Positions 1-7,396 of a DNA stretch of 7,396 nt are shown piece after piece. Source of the stretch: Deltaproteobacteria bacterium (GTDB lineage: Bacteria; Desulfobacterota; Syntrophia; Syntrophales; Smithellaceae). The position numbers and the translations under genes are program-made. Position 1 is the stretch's first letter; the number at the start of each line of letters is the position of its first letter. The notes below the pieces were generated by a model, which was not told where the DNA came from, did no database searches, and was given only the letters and a program-made list of their open reading frames with translations. The stretch lies in contig JAGFXG010000069.1 in assembly GCA_017860985.1 (NCBI GenBank), positions 1 to 7,396 on the forward strand. Direction: 5' to 3'.

Positions 1-128
1 ATATAGGCGGGAACAACGATATCCTGTATGTAGTAGTATTTGATGGTTACCGGCGCTGCATTGAATTGGGAAAAAGTCACAATAAAAAATGCAAAGAGAA
101 TCGTCAGAATTAAATAAAATATTTTCAT
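1..128 (-). CDS. LapA/DUF1049-family inner-membrane protein, N-terminal part
   Basis: The ATG is at 128 and the frame stays open to the left edge, giving 42 codons of an unfinished protein. It begins MKIFYLILTILFAFFIVTF, a hydrophobic membrane segment, then SQFNAAPVTIKYY and a run entering a second hydrophobic stretch (IVVPAY). A first helix followed by a short N-x-x-PV-x-I/V beta-like piece and a second helix is the pattern of the LapA (DUF1049) family, small two-helix inner-membrane proteins linked to lipopolysaccharide assembly. The assignment rests on pattern, because only the first part is visible. The start is well supported: GGGAGG (139-144) lies 10 bases upstream inside the end of the HIT gene, and the HIT stop is 5 bases before this ATG. 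The two genes are therefore probably co-transcribed and translationally linked. Confidence 0.7.
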   Translation of the reverse strand, partial: MKIFYLILTILFAFFIVTFSQFNAAPVTIKYYYIQDIVVPAY

Positions 129-133
129 GGCAC

Positions 134-619
134 TCAAACCTCCCGAGAATACTTTTTAAATAGCGGTGCAAGTTTTGCGGCGGTGGTGGCCAGATCTTCC
201 GGGACAACGCGAACATTGCCGACCACACTCATAAAGTTAGTATCACCTTCCCAGCGAGGTATCACATGAACGTGAACATGTTCAGCGATGCCTGCACCGG
301 CGGCCTTTCCCAGATTCATGCCGACATTGAAGCCGTTCGGGCTCATGGCATCCTTCAACACTTTGACGGAGATATCCAGAAGGGCAAATATCTCCCTGCG
401 TTCTTCCGCGGTCAATTCTGAGATATCATCCAGGTGACGTTCGGGAATGATCATCAAATGACCATTGACATACGGATACCGATTGAGCATCACAAAACAC
501 GTCTTTCCTTCAAAAACGATGTAATCGTCGCACCGGGTTGAACATTTGCAAAACACACATCCTTCCTGCTTTTCACACACGAGATACTCCATTCGCCATG
601 GCGCAAACATTGTTTCCAT
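134..619 (-). CDS. HIT-family nucleotide hydrolase/phosphorylase (Ap4A phosphorylase-like)
   Basis: This complete protein of 161 residues belongs to the histidine triad superfamily, whose members cleave nucleotide phosphoanhydrides or phosphoramidates such as diadenosine tetraphosphate. The triad is HVHVHVIP with H114, H116 and H118; the middle histidine is the expected nucleophile. The preceding NVGMNLGKAAGAG (98-110) and the following PRWEGDTNFM (121-130) are characteristic of the Ap4A-phosphorylase-like branch (as in mycobacterial Rv2613c) rather than of HinT. CVFC (21-24) together with H54 or H62 suggests the zinc site found in many of these proteins. The N-terminal MFAPWRMEYL is also typical of the branch. 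The ATG at 619 has AGGAA (628-632) 8 bases upstream; a second ATG three codons in is a weaker alternative. The exact substrate cannot be told from sequence. The gene lies between a metallophosphoesterase and a lapA-like gene. Confidence 0.93.
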   Translation of the reverse strand: METMFAPWRMEYLVCEKQEGCVFCKCSTRCDDYIVFEGKTCFVMLNRYPYVNGHLMIIPERHLDDISELTAEERREIFALLDISVKVLKDAMSPNGFNVGMNLGKAAGAGIAEHVHVHVIPRWEGDTNFMSVVGNVRVVPEDLATTAAKLAPLFKKYSREV

Positions 620-645
620 ATTTTTGGTTCCTGATTATCATCTAC

Positions 646-736
646 CACCTCGCAGCAAAATGTCGAGGCATGAAATGAATGTTACAATTCCGCAGAAAGC
701 TAAGGAAAATCAATACTCGTCGCTTGTCAGCGGGAT
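646..736 (+). repeat. Dispersed intergenic repeat, copy A
   Basis: This stretch between the HIT gene and the phosphoesterase gene aligns with 7057-7146 in the same orientation. By eye, 53 of 75 bases match without a gap across 646-720 versus 7057-7131. With one single-base gap the match continues to a shared AGCGGGAT (729-736). Both copies carry an internal direct repeat close to CGCRGCAAGC with exactly 40 bases between starts (here 651 and 691). A short hairpin CGCT-TGTC-AGCG (721-732) sits at the right end. No frame here looks coding. If the flanking minus-strand genes form one operon, the repeat is transcribed in reverse. I believe it is a member of a multi-copy intergenic family, but only two copies are visible. 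Confidence 0.7.
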
Positions 737-745
737 TGAACAGAA

Positions 746-1234
746 TCATTTGAAAGTGATGATCCTGCCTGCTATATCATCGCCCACTTCCAGGATCCCG
801 ATGCTTCTGGATTTTGCAAAGCGTTTATCGACCGCCGTCCCCGGATTGAAAAAGTAAACACCGTCTATGCTCCTATAATGCGTATGCCCGAAGACGATGC
901 AATCGAGAGGCCCAAGCTTCGCCACGAGTTTTCTTTCAATCCCCTCCGGTGATCCCCAACCGTGGATAAGTCCTATTTTAAATCCGTTGATCTCCATCAG
1001 AAGCTGTTCAGGAAGTTCCTCTTTTACCCGCCGGCTGTCCATGTTTCCGCAGACTGCCCGCACTTCTTTATCGCCGAAAAGCGTCAGGACTGATAATTCG
1101 ACTAAATCTCCGGCATGAAAAATCATATCAACATCAGAAAAATTATCGTCGATAATTCTCTTTAAGTTTTCATCAAAGCCGGAAACATGCGTATCCGATA
1201 ATACGCCTATCTTGACTCTCTTTTCATTTGCCAT
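746..1234 (-). CDS. YfcE/MJ0936-type metallophosphoesterase
   Basis: A 162-residue calcineurin-like phosphoesterase of the small YfcE/MJ0936 group, two-metal enzymes acting on phosphodiesters; the physiological substrate is usually unknown. Counting from the ATG at 1234, all metal-site blocks are present: D14 and H16 in GVLSDTH, D43 in HAGD, N64 in CGNMD, H91 in LIHGWG, and H117 and H119 in FGHTH. HGWG replaces the more usual HGH, but the histidine expected to bind metal is kept. The frame extends upstream to a TTG at 1273 (175 residues), but those 13 extra residues do not resemble the family. The family normally starts a few residues before the first beta strand, so I prefer 1234. Neither start has a good Shine-Dalgarno sequence. 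The gene is first in a probable minus-strand operon with the HIT and lapA-like genes and is divergent from the ligA operon. Confidence 0.9.
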   Translation of the reverse strand: MANEKRVKIGVLSDTHVSGFDENLKRIIDDNFSDVDMIFHAGDLVELSVLTLFGDKEVRAVCGNMDSRRVKEELPEQLLMEINGFKIGLIHGWGSPEGIERKLVAKLGPLDCIVFGHTHYRSIDGVYFFNPGTAVDKRFAKSRSIGILEVGDDIAGRIITFK

Positions 1235-1302
1235 ATTTTTTGATTTATTAGCGGTAAGATCAAAAAAACACAAGTGTTATTTATAGTTCCCTTACATTCG
1301 AT

Positions 1303-1329
1303 TTGACTTTAGACACAAGCCAATATAAT
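1303..1329 (+). promoter_or_regulatory. Candidate sigma-70 promoter for the small ORF-ligA-acyP operon
   Basis: TTGACT (1303-1308) and a perfect TATAAT (1324-1329) are separated by 15 bases, shorter than the optimal 17. The last base of TATAAT is only 8 bases before the ATG at 1338, so transcription would start around 1336, giving an almost leaderless message. This agrees with the lack of any Shine-Dalgarno sequence before that ATG. The AT-rich context makes a chance TATAAT possible. Confidence 0.45.
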
Positions 1330-1337
1330 AATATTTT

Positions 1338-3625
<2,288 letters not shown>

Positions 3626-3631
3626 AGCATC

Positions 3632-3904
3632 ATGAAAAAAGTTCACGTTTACATCAGCGGCAGAGTGCAGGGTGTTTTCTTCCGGGCCGAAACACAGCGC
3701 GCAGCAGTCTGTCTCCAACTAACCGGCTGGGTGCGAAATACGGAAGACGGCAGCGTGGAAGCCGTCTTCGAAGGAGAAGACCGGGACATCGATAAAATGC
3801 TTGCCTGGTGCCAAACCGGTCCGCCTCATGCCCGTGTTGATCAGGTCATTGTTGAGGAAGAACCCTTCACAGGCGATTATCCGAATTTTAAAATTGCTTT
3901 TTGA
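3632..3904 (+). CDS. acyP: Acylphosphatase
   Basis: A complete 90-residue acylphosphatase, a small cytosolic enzyme that hydrolyses the carboxyl-phosphate bond of acyl phosphates. The signature block GRVQGVFFRAET (10-21) contains the phosphate-binding loop and catalytic R18. The second catalytic residue is N36 in GWVRN (32-36), followed by the conserved DGSVEAVFEGE (39-49). Length and residue spacing are standard. The start is well supported: GGAAGG (3617-3622), at the very end of ligA, lies 9 bases before the ATG. The gene is the last of the small ORF-ligA-acyP operon and converges on the minus-strand regulator gene with a 10-base gap. No rho-independent terminator is visible between them. 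A 9-base perfect inverted repeat lies inside the gene (3743-3769). Confidence 0.97.
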   Translation: MKKVHVYISGRVQGVFFRAETQRAAVCLQLTGWVRNTEDGSVEAVFEGEDRDIDKMLAWCQTGPPHARVDQVIVEEEPFTGDYPNFKIAF

Positions 3905-3914
3905 AACCGCCTTC

Positions 3915-5273
3915 TCATTCCACGCCCAGTTTCTCAATGCGGTAGCGCAATGAATCAAACGTCACATGAAGCATTTCGGCGGCTTTCGTCTTTGACCCGT
4001 TCGTTTTTTGCAAAACTTTCTGAATGGCTCTTTTTTCGATCTTCTCCAGTTCGGCATTCAAATCGATTCCTGAATCAGGGATATTCAAATCAATCTGCTT
4101 CTGTTCTGTATCCTCATCAGCCAGCAGCACCAGATTCTCGGGCAAAATGATATTCGATGTTTCCATCGCCACCCCCCGTTCAATGATGTTTTCCAGTTCC
4201 CGGATATTTCCCGGGAACGGATATTCCATCAGCAACTCCATTGCGTAAGAGGAAATCATCCTGACTTCCTTGCCGAATTCGGCAGCATATTTTTCAATAA
4301 AATGCCTGGTCAAAAGAGGAATATCTTCCTTTCTTTTCCGAAGCGGCGGCATATGAATAGGGATCACGTTCAAACGGAAATACAGATCTTCACGGAATTC
4401 CCCCTTTTTAACCCGTTCCTGAAGATTCTGATTGGTAGCAGAAATAATACGGACATCCACCCTGATATCTTCAGAACCGCCAATCCGGCGAAATGTCTTT
4501 TCCTGCACAACCCTGAGAAGTTTTACCTGAAGGACCGGAGGCAATTCCCCGATCTCGTCCAGAAAAACGGTCCCGCCCCTGGCCAGTTCGAATAGTCCCG
4601 CACGATCCGCGTATGCGCCCGTAAAAGACCCTTTCATGTAACCAAACAGTTCGCTTTCCAGCAGGTTCTCCGGGATGCCGCCGCTGTTAATGGGCATAAA
4701 CGGCATCTTGGAACGGGATGAATTGGCATGAATGGCCTGGGCAACCAGTTCCTTGCCGGTGCCGCTTTCCCCCAGAATCAGAATATTCGCCGGTGTGTTG
4801 GCGACTTTCTGAATTGTTGCAAACACCTTTCCCATTTCCCTGCTGGTACCGATCATGCCGTAGAAAAAACCTTCCTGCACTTCTTTTCTTGGCGCCTGAC
4901 TTTCGCTGACCAGACCGTTTTTCAGCAGTGCCTGTCGAACAATCTGCTTTAATTCTTCAATGCTGCCGCCCTTTTCCACATAATCATAAGCGCCTTCCTG
5001 CATCGCGTTGACGGCTGTCTCGCCGGAGGCATAGGCAGTAATTAAAATAACGATGGTCTCCGGCCGATGATCCTTGATCGTTTTCAGGAACTCAATGCCG
5101 TCCATCTTTGGCATTTTCAAATCGGTGATAACCAGGTCAAATTTGGTTTTACGGAAGAGGCTGATCGCCTTCTGCGGATTGTCCGCGGTCGTGACATCAT
5201 ACCCTTCTCTTTTCAAGACCTCTTCCACAACATATCTGTAGTCCTGATCGTCAAGAACCAGAATTTTTGCCAT
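3915..5273 (-). CDS. pilR: PilR-like NtrC-family sigma-54 response regulator
   Basis: This 452-residue protein has receiver, AAA+ and Fis-type helix-turn-helix domains and should activate sigma-54 promoters after phosphorylation. The receiver (1-118) keeps the acidic pair D8-D9, phospho-acceptor D51, T79 and K101, but K101 is followed by Gly-Gly instead of the usual Pro. The AAA+ domain (about 137-380) has Walker A GESGTGKE (168-175), the sigma-54 contact loop GSFTGA (215-220, a known variant of GAFTGA), Walker B GGTVFLDE (233-240) and R-finger candidates R294 and R300. The C-terminal helix-turn-helix (about 415-452) ends VTFDSLRYRIEKLGVE, very like PilR. AAGGAG (5281-5286) lies 7 bases before the ATG. 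The cognate kinase gene is 25 bases upstream. Assignment to PilR rather than another NtrC-type regulator rests on the C-terminus and the kinase topology; no pilin gene is visible. Confidence 0.9.
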   Translation of the reverse strand: MAKILVLDDQDYRYVVEEVLKREGYDVTTADNPQKAISLFRKTKFDLVITDLKMPKMDGIEFLKTIKDHRPETIVILITAYASGETAVNAMQEGAYDYVEKGGSIEELKQIVRQALLKNGLVSESQAPRKEVQEGFFYGMIGTSREMGKVFATIQKVANTPANILILGESGTGKELVAQAIHANSSRSKMPFMPINSGGIPENLLESELFGYMKGSFTGAYADRAGLFELARGGTVFLDEIGELPPVLQVKLLRVVQEKTFRRIGGSEDIRVDVRIISATNQNLQERVKKGEFREDLYFRLNVIPIHMPPLRKRKEDIPLLTRHFIEKYAAEFGKEVRMISSYAMELLMEYPFPGNIRELENIIERGVAMETSNIILPENLVLLADEDTEQKQIDLNIPDSGIDLNAELEKIEKRAIQKVLQKTNGSKTKAAEMLHVTFDSLRYRIEKLGVE

Positions 5274-5298
5274 ACCGTCACTCCTTTTTTATCGATAG

Positions 5299-6993
5299 TC
5301 AACCTTGGTCGCAGGGAAACCAGACCGTAATGGAAGTTCCATGATTGACCCTGCTTTCTATCGCAATTTTCCCGCCATAACCGTCAACGATCCGGCTGAC
5401 AATTGCCAGACCCAACCCGGTCCCTTTTTCCTTGTTGGTAAAAAAAGGCTCAAATACTTTTTTGATATCTTTCTCGTCAATGCCGCACCCGTCATCCGTA
5501 ACTTTAATTTCGGCATAGTCTTTTCTGTCTTCCAGTTCCCGTGTGCTCATTTCAAGCGATATGTTCCCGTTTTCTTCCACGGCCTGAACGGCATTGAGGA
5601 TCAGGTTTTGAATAACTTGACGGATCTGTCCCGCGTTGGCGAACGCACGGTTATTTCCGGAAGATATTTTAGTCAATTTCATCTTCTTCGTCTGCTGATG
5701 GGCCATTTTTATGTTTTCGAGAATTTCATCGGCAATCTCATCGACGTTGACAGATTCCCTTTTTTCCGGAATGGGACGGGCCAGCAGCAGAAAGTCCCGC
5801 ACAAAACTGTCCAGCTGATCCTTACCCCTCATAATGATCTGCATCAACCGCCTGTCTGTGTCCTCCAGCCTTATGGTCTGTCCCAGTAGTTGAATTGAAC
5901 CCGTGATAGACGCCAGGGGATTTCTCATTTCATGGGCAAGGCCGGCGGCCATTTCACCGATCAAAGCCAGTCTTTTACTCTTTTCGAGATTTTCCTCCAT
6001 TCGCTTTATTTCCGTCAAATCCTGAAAGATCAGAATATGGCCGATTTGCTTGCCATACTTGTCTTTCAAAGGATTGATTGAACAGCCCAGATGAACCTGT
6101 ACACCTCCCCAGCGCGTAATCGTCACTTCTCTTCTGTTTTGATTCAGTTCAAATTGTTTTGCGTCGAAGAAAGGATTGAACTCCGGAAAGATTTCAAGAA
6201 TCTGATGATCTTGCACTAAATGAAACTTCAAGCCCGTAATCGTTTCAGCAGCCCTGTTAAACGTCTTAATGCGGCCCTGCATCGTAGTCGTCATAATACC
6301 GGTGTCCACCGATTCAATAATACTGCGGAAAAGAAGATCCAGCTGATTAAAAGCGGACTCCTTTTCTTCCAGCAATGAACGGGTTTTCTTCTCCTGTTCA
6401 ACCACAAAGCTGGCCAGAAATGCCAGAAGGTAAAAAGAAAAGATGTGAACGACTATTCTTACCAAAACGTCTCTTGTGATGACTGAATAATCACGGCCGA
6501 CGGAATAAAGGGTGGGAATAACGTTAAAATATTCAAGCTCCAGCAGCAACCCATAAGTGATAGCGGCAACGGAAGCAATGATCAGGGCCCCTCTTCTGCC
6601 CAGAAATATTGCAGAATAAATGATCACCAGTGTATAAAGCAGAGAATAATTGCTGCCGATGCTGCCTGTCAGATAAACTAAAAAAGAAATCAGGTAAATA
6701 TCGACAATCAATTGCGTATAAACATTCAGATAATAATACTTTTCTTTTCCTAAAAGCAGTGTATAAAATACTGACAATAAATACATCATAACAATCACAG
6801 CATAAATAGAATACAGCAGCGTCGATGAAACTGGGAGCACGGGCCTCAATGTACCGAGGACGAAAACTACCAGCAAGGAAATGGAGAGGATGATCACTCT
6901 GCCGACAATCAGCAGCTTGAGCCTCTGCCAGGTTCTTAAGTCGTGGTTCATTTTTGGGTTCATGTTTTTCTTCCGAATTTCACCGACTGACAT
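5299..6993 (-). CDS. pilS: PilS-like membrane sensor histidine kinase
   Basis: This 564-residue inner-membrane kinase should phosphorylate the regulator encoded next to it. About six membrane helices (roughly 25-49, 58-82, 90-110, 115-133, 136-158, 176-198) with very short loops match PilS and suggest sensing within the membrane. A short coiled stretch (199-220) leads to a PAS domain (about 220-330) ending IFQDLTEIKRME. The phospho-acceptor is H354 in GLAHEMRNPL. The ATPase domain has N463 and N467 (N box), DDGCGI (500-505, G1), an FEPFFT F box (514-519) and GTGLGL (524-529, G2), so all catalytic blocks are present. The start is uncertain: the ATG at 6993 lacks a Shine-Dalgarno, whereas the ATG at 6963 (residue 11) has GGAAG 6 bases upstream and would give 554 residues. 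The stop is 25 bases before the regulator's start, so the pair is probably one operon. Confidence 0.92.
   Translation of the reverse strand: MSVGEIRKKNMNPKMNHDLRTWQRLKLLIVGRVIILSISLLVVFVLGTLRPVLPVSSTLLYSIYAVIVMMYLLSVFYTLLLGKEKYYYLNVYTQLIVDIYLISFLVYLTGSIGSNYSLLYTLVIIYSAIFLGRRGALIIASVAAITYGLLLELEYFNVIPTLYSVGRDYSVITRDVLVRIVVHIFSFYLLAFLASFVVEQEKKTRSLLEEKESAFNQLDLLFRSIIESVDTGIMTTTMQGRIKTFNRAAETITGLKFHLVQDHQILEIFPEFNPFFDAKQFELNQNRREVTITRWGGVQVHLGCSINPLKDKYGKQIGHILIFQDLTEIKRMEENLEKSKRLALIGEMAAGLAHEMRNPLASITGSIQLLGQTIRLEDTDRRLMQIIMRGKDQLDSFVRDFLLLARPIPEKRESVNVDEIADEILENIKMAHQQTKKMKLTKISSGNNRAFANAGQIRQVIQNLILNAVQAVEENGNISLEMSTRELEDRKDYAEIKVTDDGCGIDEKDIKKVFEPFFTNKEKGTGLGLAIVSRIVDGYGGKIAIESRVNHGTSITVWFPCDQG
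6970..6974 (-). promoter_or_regulatory. Shine-Dalgarno supporting an internal kinase start at 6963
   Basis: On the minus strand GGAAG sits 6 bases before the ATG at 6963. The first in-frame ATG at 6993 is preceded only by A/T-rich sequence with no ribosome binding site. This favours a kinase starting MNPKMNHDL, which removes 10 residues before the first membrane helix without touching any domain. Confidence 0.45.
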
Positions 6994-7003
6994 AATATTT
7001 TTT

Positions 7004-7051
7004 ATTTTATAACATTTTATAATTTTTCGCTAATTATTTGAGATTTTATAA
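7004..7051 (-). repeat. Three exact copies of TTATAAAAT in the kinase leader
   Basis: Read on the minus strand, the 9-mer TTATAAAAT occurs at 7043-7051, 7014-7022 and 7004-7012, starts 29 and 10 bases apart, close to whole turns of the helix. The region is strongly AT-rich, so some repetition is expected. It could be a protein-binding site, overlapping -10-like elements, or simple AT bias. Confidence 0.5.
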
Positions 7052-7077
7052 TTAATCACCTCGCGGCAAGCTGTCAA
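7048..7077 (-). promoter_or_regulatory. Candidate sigma-70 promoter for the kinase-regulator operon
   Basis: On the minus strand a perfect TTGACA (7072-7077) is followed after 18 bases by AATTAT (7048-7053), which matches four of six positions of TATAAT. Transcription would start near 7042, about 50 bases before the ATG at 6993. The -35 element lies inside copy B of the dispersed repeat. The -10 is weak, so this is tentative. Confidence 0.3.
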
Positions 7078-7146
7078 ACTATGAAATGGACGTTATTGTA
7101 TCGCAGCAAGCCACGGAGAATTAACGCTCGCCCGCGTGAGCGGGAT
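7057..7146 (+). repeat. Dispersed intergenic repeat, copy B
   Basis: This is the partner of 646-736, in the same orientation, lying between the divergent kinase and comEC-like genes. The best conserved blocks are CACCTCGC at the left end, TGAAATG (7082-7088), CGCAGCAAGC (7102-7111) and AGCGGGAT at the right end (7139-7146). The internal direct repeat CGCGGCAAGC / CGCAGCAAGC starts at 7062 and 7102, 40 bases apart exactly as in copy A. The GCAAGC cores look like decayed hairpins of the form CCGCAG-CAAG-CTGCGG, which is inference. The right end forms a hairpin with arms CCCGC and GCGGG. Confidence 0.7.
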
Positions 7147-7160
7147 AAAAGGCGACTTTT
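7131..7160 (+). other. Two adjacent tetraloop hairpins in the comEC-like leader
   Basis: CCCGC-GTGA-GCGGG (7131-7144) and AAAAG-GCGA-CTTTT (7147-7160) are perfect 5-base-pair stems separated by AT. As RNA both loops fit the stable GNRA class (GUGA and GCGA). The second ends 5 bases before the ATG at 7166 and covers the only place a ribosome binding site could lie (AAGG, 7149-7152). The first belongs to the dispersed repeat. Neither is followed by a T run in either direction, so they do not look like intrinsic terminators. Confidence 0.45.
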
Positions 7161-7165
7161 CGCTT

Positions 7166-7396
7166 ATGCGCAGACCTTTACTCTATCCTATGATCGCTCT
7201 GATGGCCGGCATCCTGATCGGCAACTGGGTTACCCTGCCTTCTATCCTTCCACCGGTCTTAATGATTGCAGTACTGATTTTTTAATCCTCTGTATCAAAA
7301 TGAAGTGGAACAGGACCATTTCCCTTCTAATGATCAGTCTCATGCTGATCGCAGGGCTTTTTAATGCACAAAGACAACAATACCTGTCTCAAAACG
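7166..7396 (+). CDS. comEC: ComEC/Rec2-like DNA-uptake protein, N-terminal part with broken frame
   Basis: From the ATG at 7166 the protein begins MRRPLLYPMIALMAGILIGN and continues hydrophobic for 39 residues to a TAA at 7283-7285. Shifting back one base in the six-T run (7278-7283) continues the same character from 7282 to the right edge: LILCIKMKW, then SLLMISLMLIAGLFNAQRQQ. Two membrane segments separated by a short basic loop and ending in AGLFNAQRQQ match the start of ComEC/Rec2 channels, which carry transforming DNA across the inner membrane. One extra T would restore a single frame, so this is a sequencing error, a real mutation or slippage. The alternative frame upstream of the break is polar and unlike a membrane protein. 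No good Shine-Dalgarno is visible. The gene runs off the edge, so the family call is tentative. It is divergent from the PilS/PilR-like pair, fitting a pilus and DNA-uptake context. Confidence 0.6.

Noticed and set aside
546..857. Plus-strand open frame of 103 codons spanning the HIT start, repeat copy A and the phosphoesterase end
   Set aside because: It overlaps two well-supported minus-strand genes and the intergenic repeat, and its translation has low-complexity, non-protein-like character.
1235..1273. Longer phosphoesterase starting at TTG 1273
   Set aside because: The added residues MCFFDLTANKSKN do not fit the family, TTG is a weak start, and AAGGGA is about 14 bases away, too far to be a convincing ribosome site.
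1267..1278. Operator-like inverted repeat AACAC-AA-GTGTT between the divergent phosphoesterase and small-ORF genes
   Set aside because: The arms are only 5 bases in an AT-rich region, with no second copy in the window, so chance is sufficient.
3905..3914. Bidirectional terminator between acyP and the regulator gene
   Set aside because: The gap is only 10 bases and contains no stem-loop or T run; termination must occur elsewhere or by Rho.
5305..5889. Plus-strand open frame of 194 codons opposite the kinase gene
   Set aside because: It lies wholly antisense to the conserved ATPase and HisKA region of the kinase, whose motifs are intact. The translation has no recognisable domain.
7131..7144. 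Rho-independent terminator at the CCCGC/GCGGG hairpin
   Set aside because: The stem is only 5 base pairs and no T run follows on either strand.

Overview
The window looks like chromosomal DNA from a Gram-negative bacterium, most plausibly one of the former Deltaproteobacteria (Desulfobacterota). The reasons are the combination of a LapA-type inner-membrane protein, an NAD-dependent ligase, a PilS/PilR-like sigma-54 two-component pair next to a ComEC-like gene, and a degenerate intergenic repeat of a kind I associate with that group. The taxonomic placement is inference. The window is densely packed: no gene-free stretch exceeds about 175 bases, and I see no tRNA, rRNA, CRISPR array, insertion sequence or phage gene.

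Left block (1-1234, minus strand): a YfcE/MJ0936-type metallophosphoesterase, then an Ap4A-phosphorylase-like HIT hydrolase, then the first 42 codons of a LapA/DUF1049 membrane protein that runs off the left edge. The three read in one direction and could be one operon. The 126-base gap between the first two contains copy A of a dispersed repeat (646-736).

Central block (1338-3904, plus strand): a small uncharacterised protein of 92 residues, NAD-dependent DNA ligase LigA (complete, 670 residues) and acylphosphatase. The small gene overlaps ligA by ATGA, and acyP follows ligA by 6 bases with its ribosome binding site inside the ligA end. A promoter-like TATAAT sits so close to the small gene's ATG that its mRNA would be almost leaderless.

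Right block (3915-6993, minus strand): a PilS-like membrane histidine kinase followed 25 bases later by a PilR-like NtrC-family response regulator. They would form one operon controlling sigma-54 promoters, most likely of type IV pilin genes. The regulator converges on acyP with only 10 bases between them.

Right edge (6994-7396): an AT-rich kinase leader with three exact copies of a 9-mer, copy B of the dispersed repeat (7057-7146), two adjacent small hairpins, and the divergent N-terminus of a ComEC/Rec2-like DNA-uptake channel. The comEC-like frame is broken by what looks like one missing T in a run of six. PilS/PilR beside ComEC suggests a pilus and DNA-uptake neighbourhood.

Most of the window is ordinary housekeeping and regulatory DNA. 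I did not find a convincing new multi-gene system. The most unusual items are the repeat pair, the small ligA-coupled gene with its near-leaderless start, the comEC-like frame break and the atypical receiver domain of the regulator.
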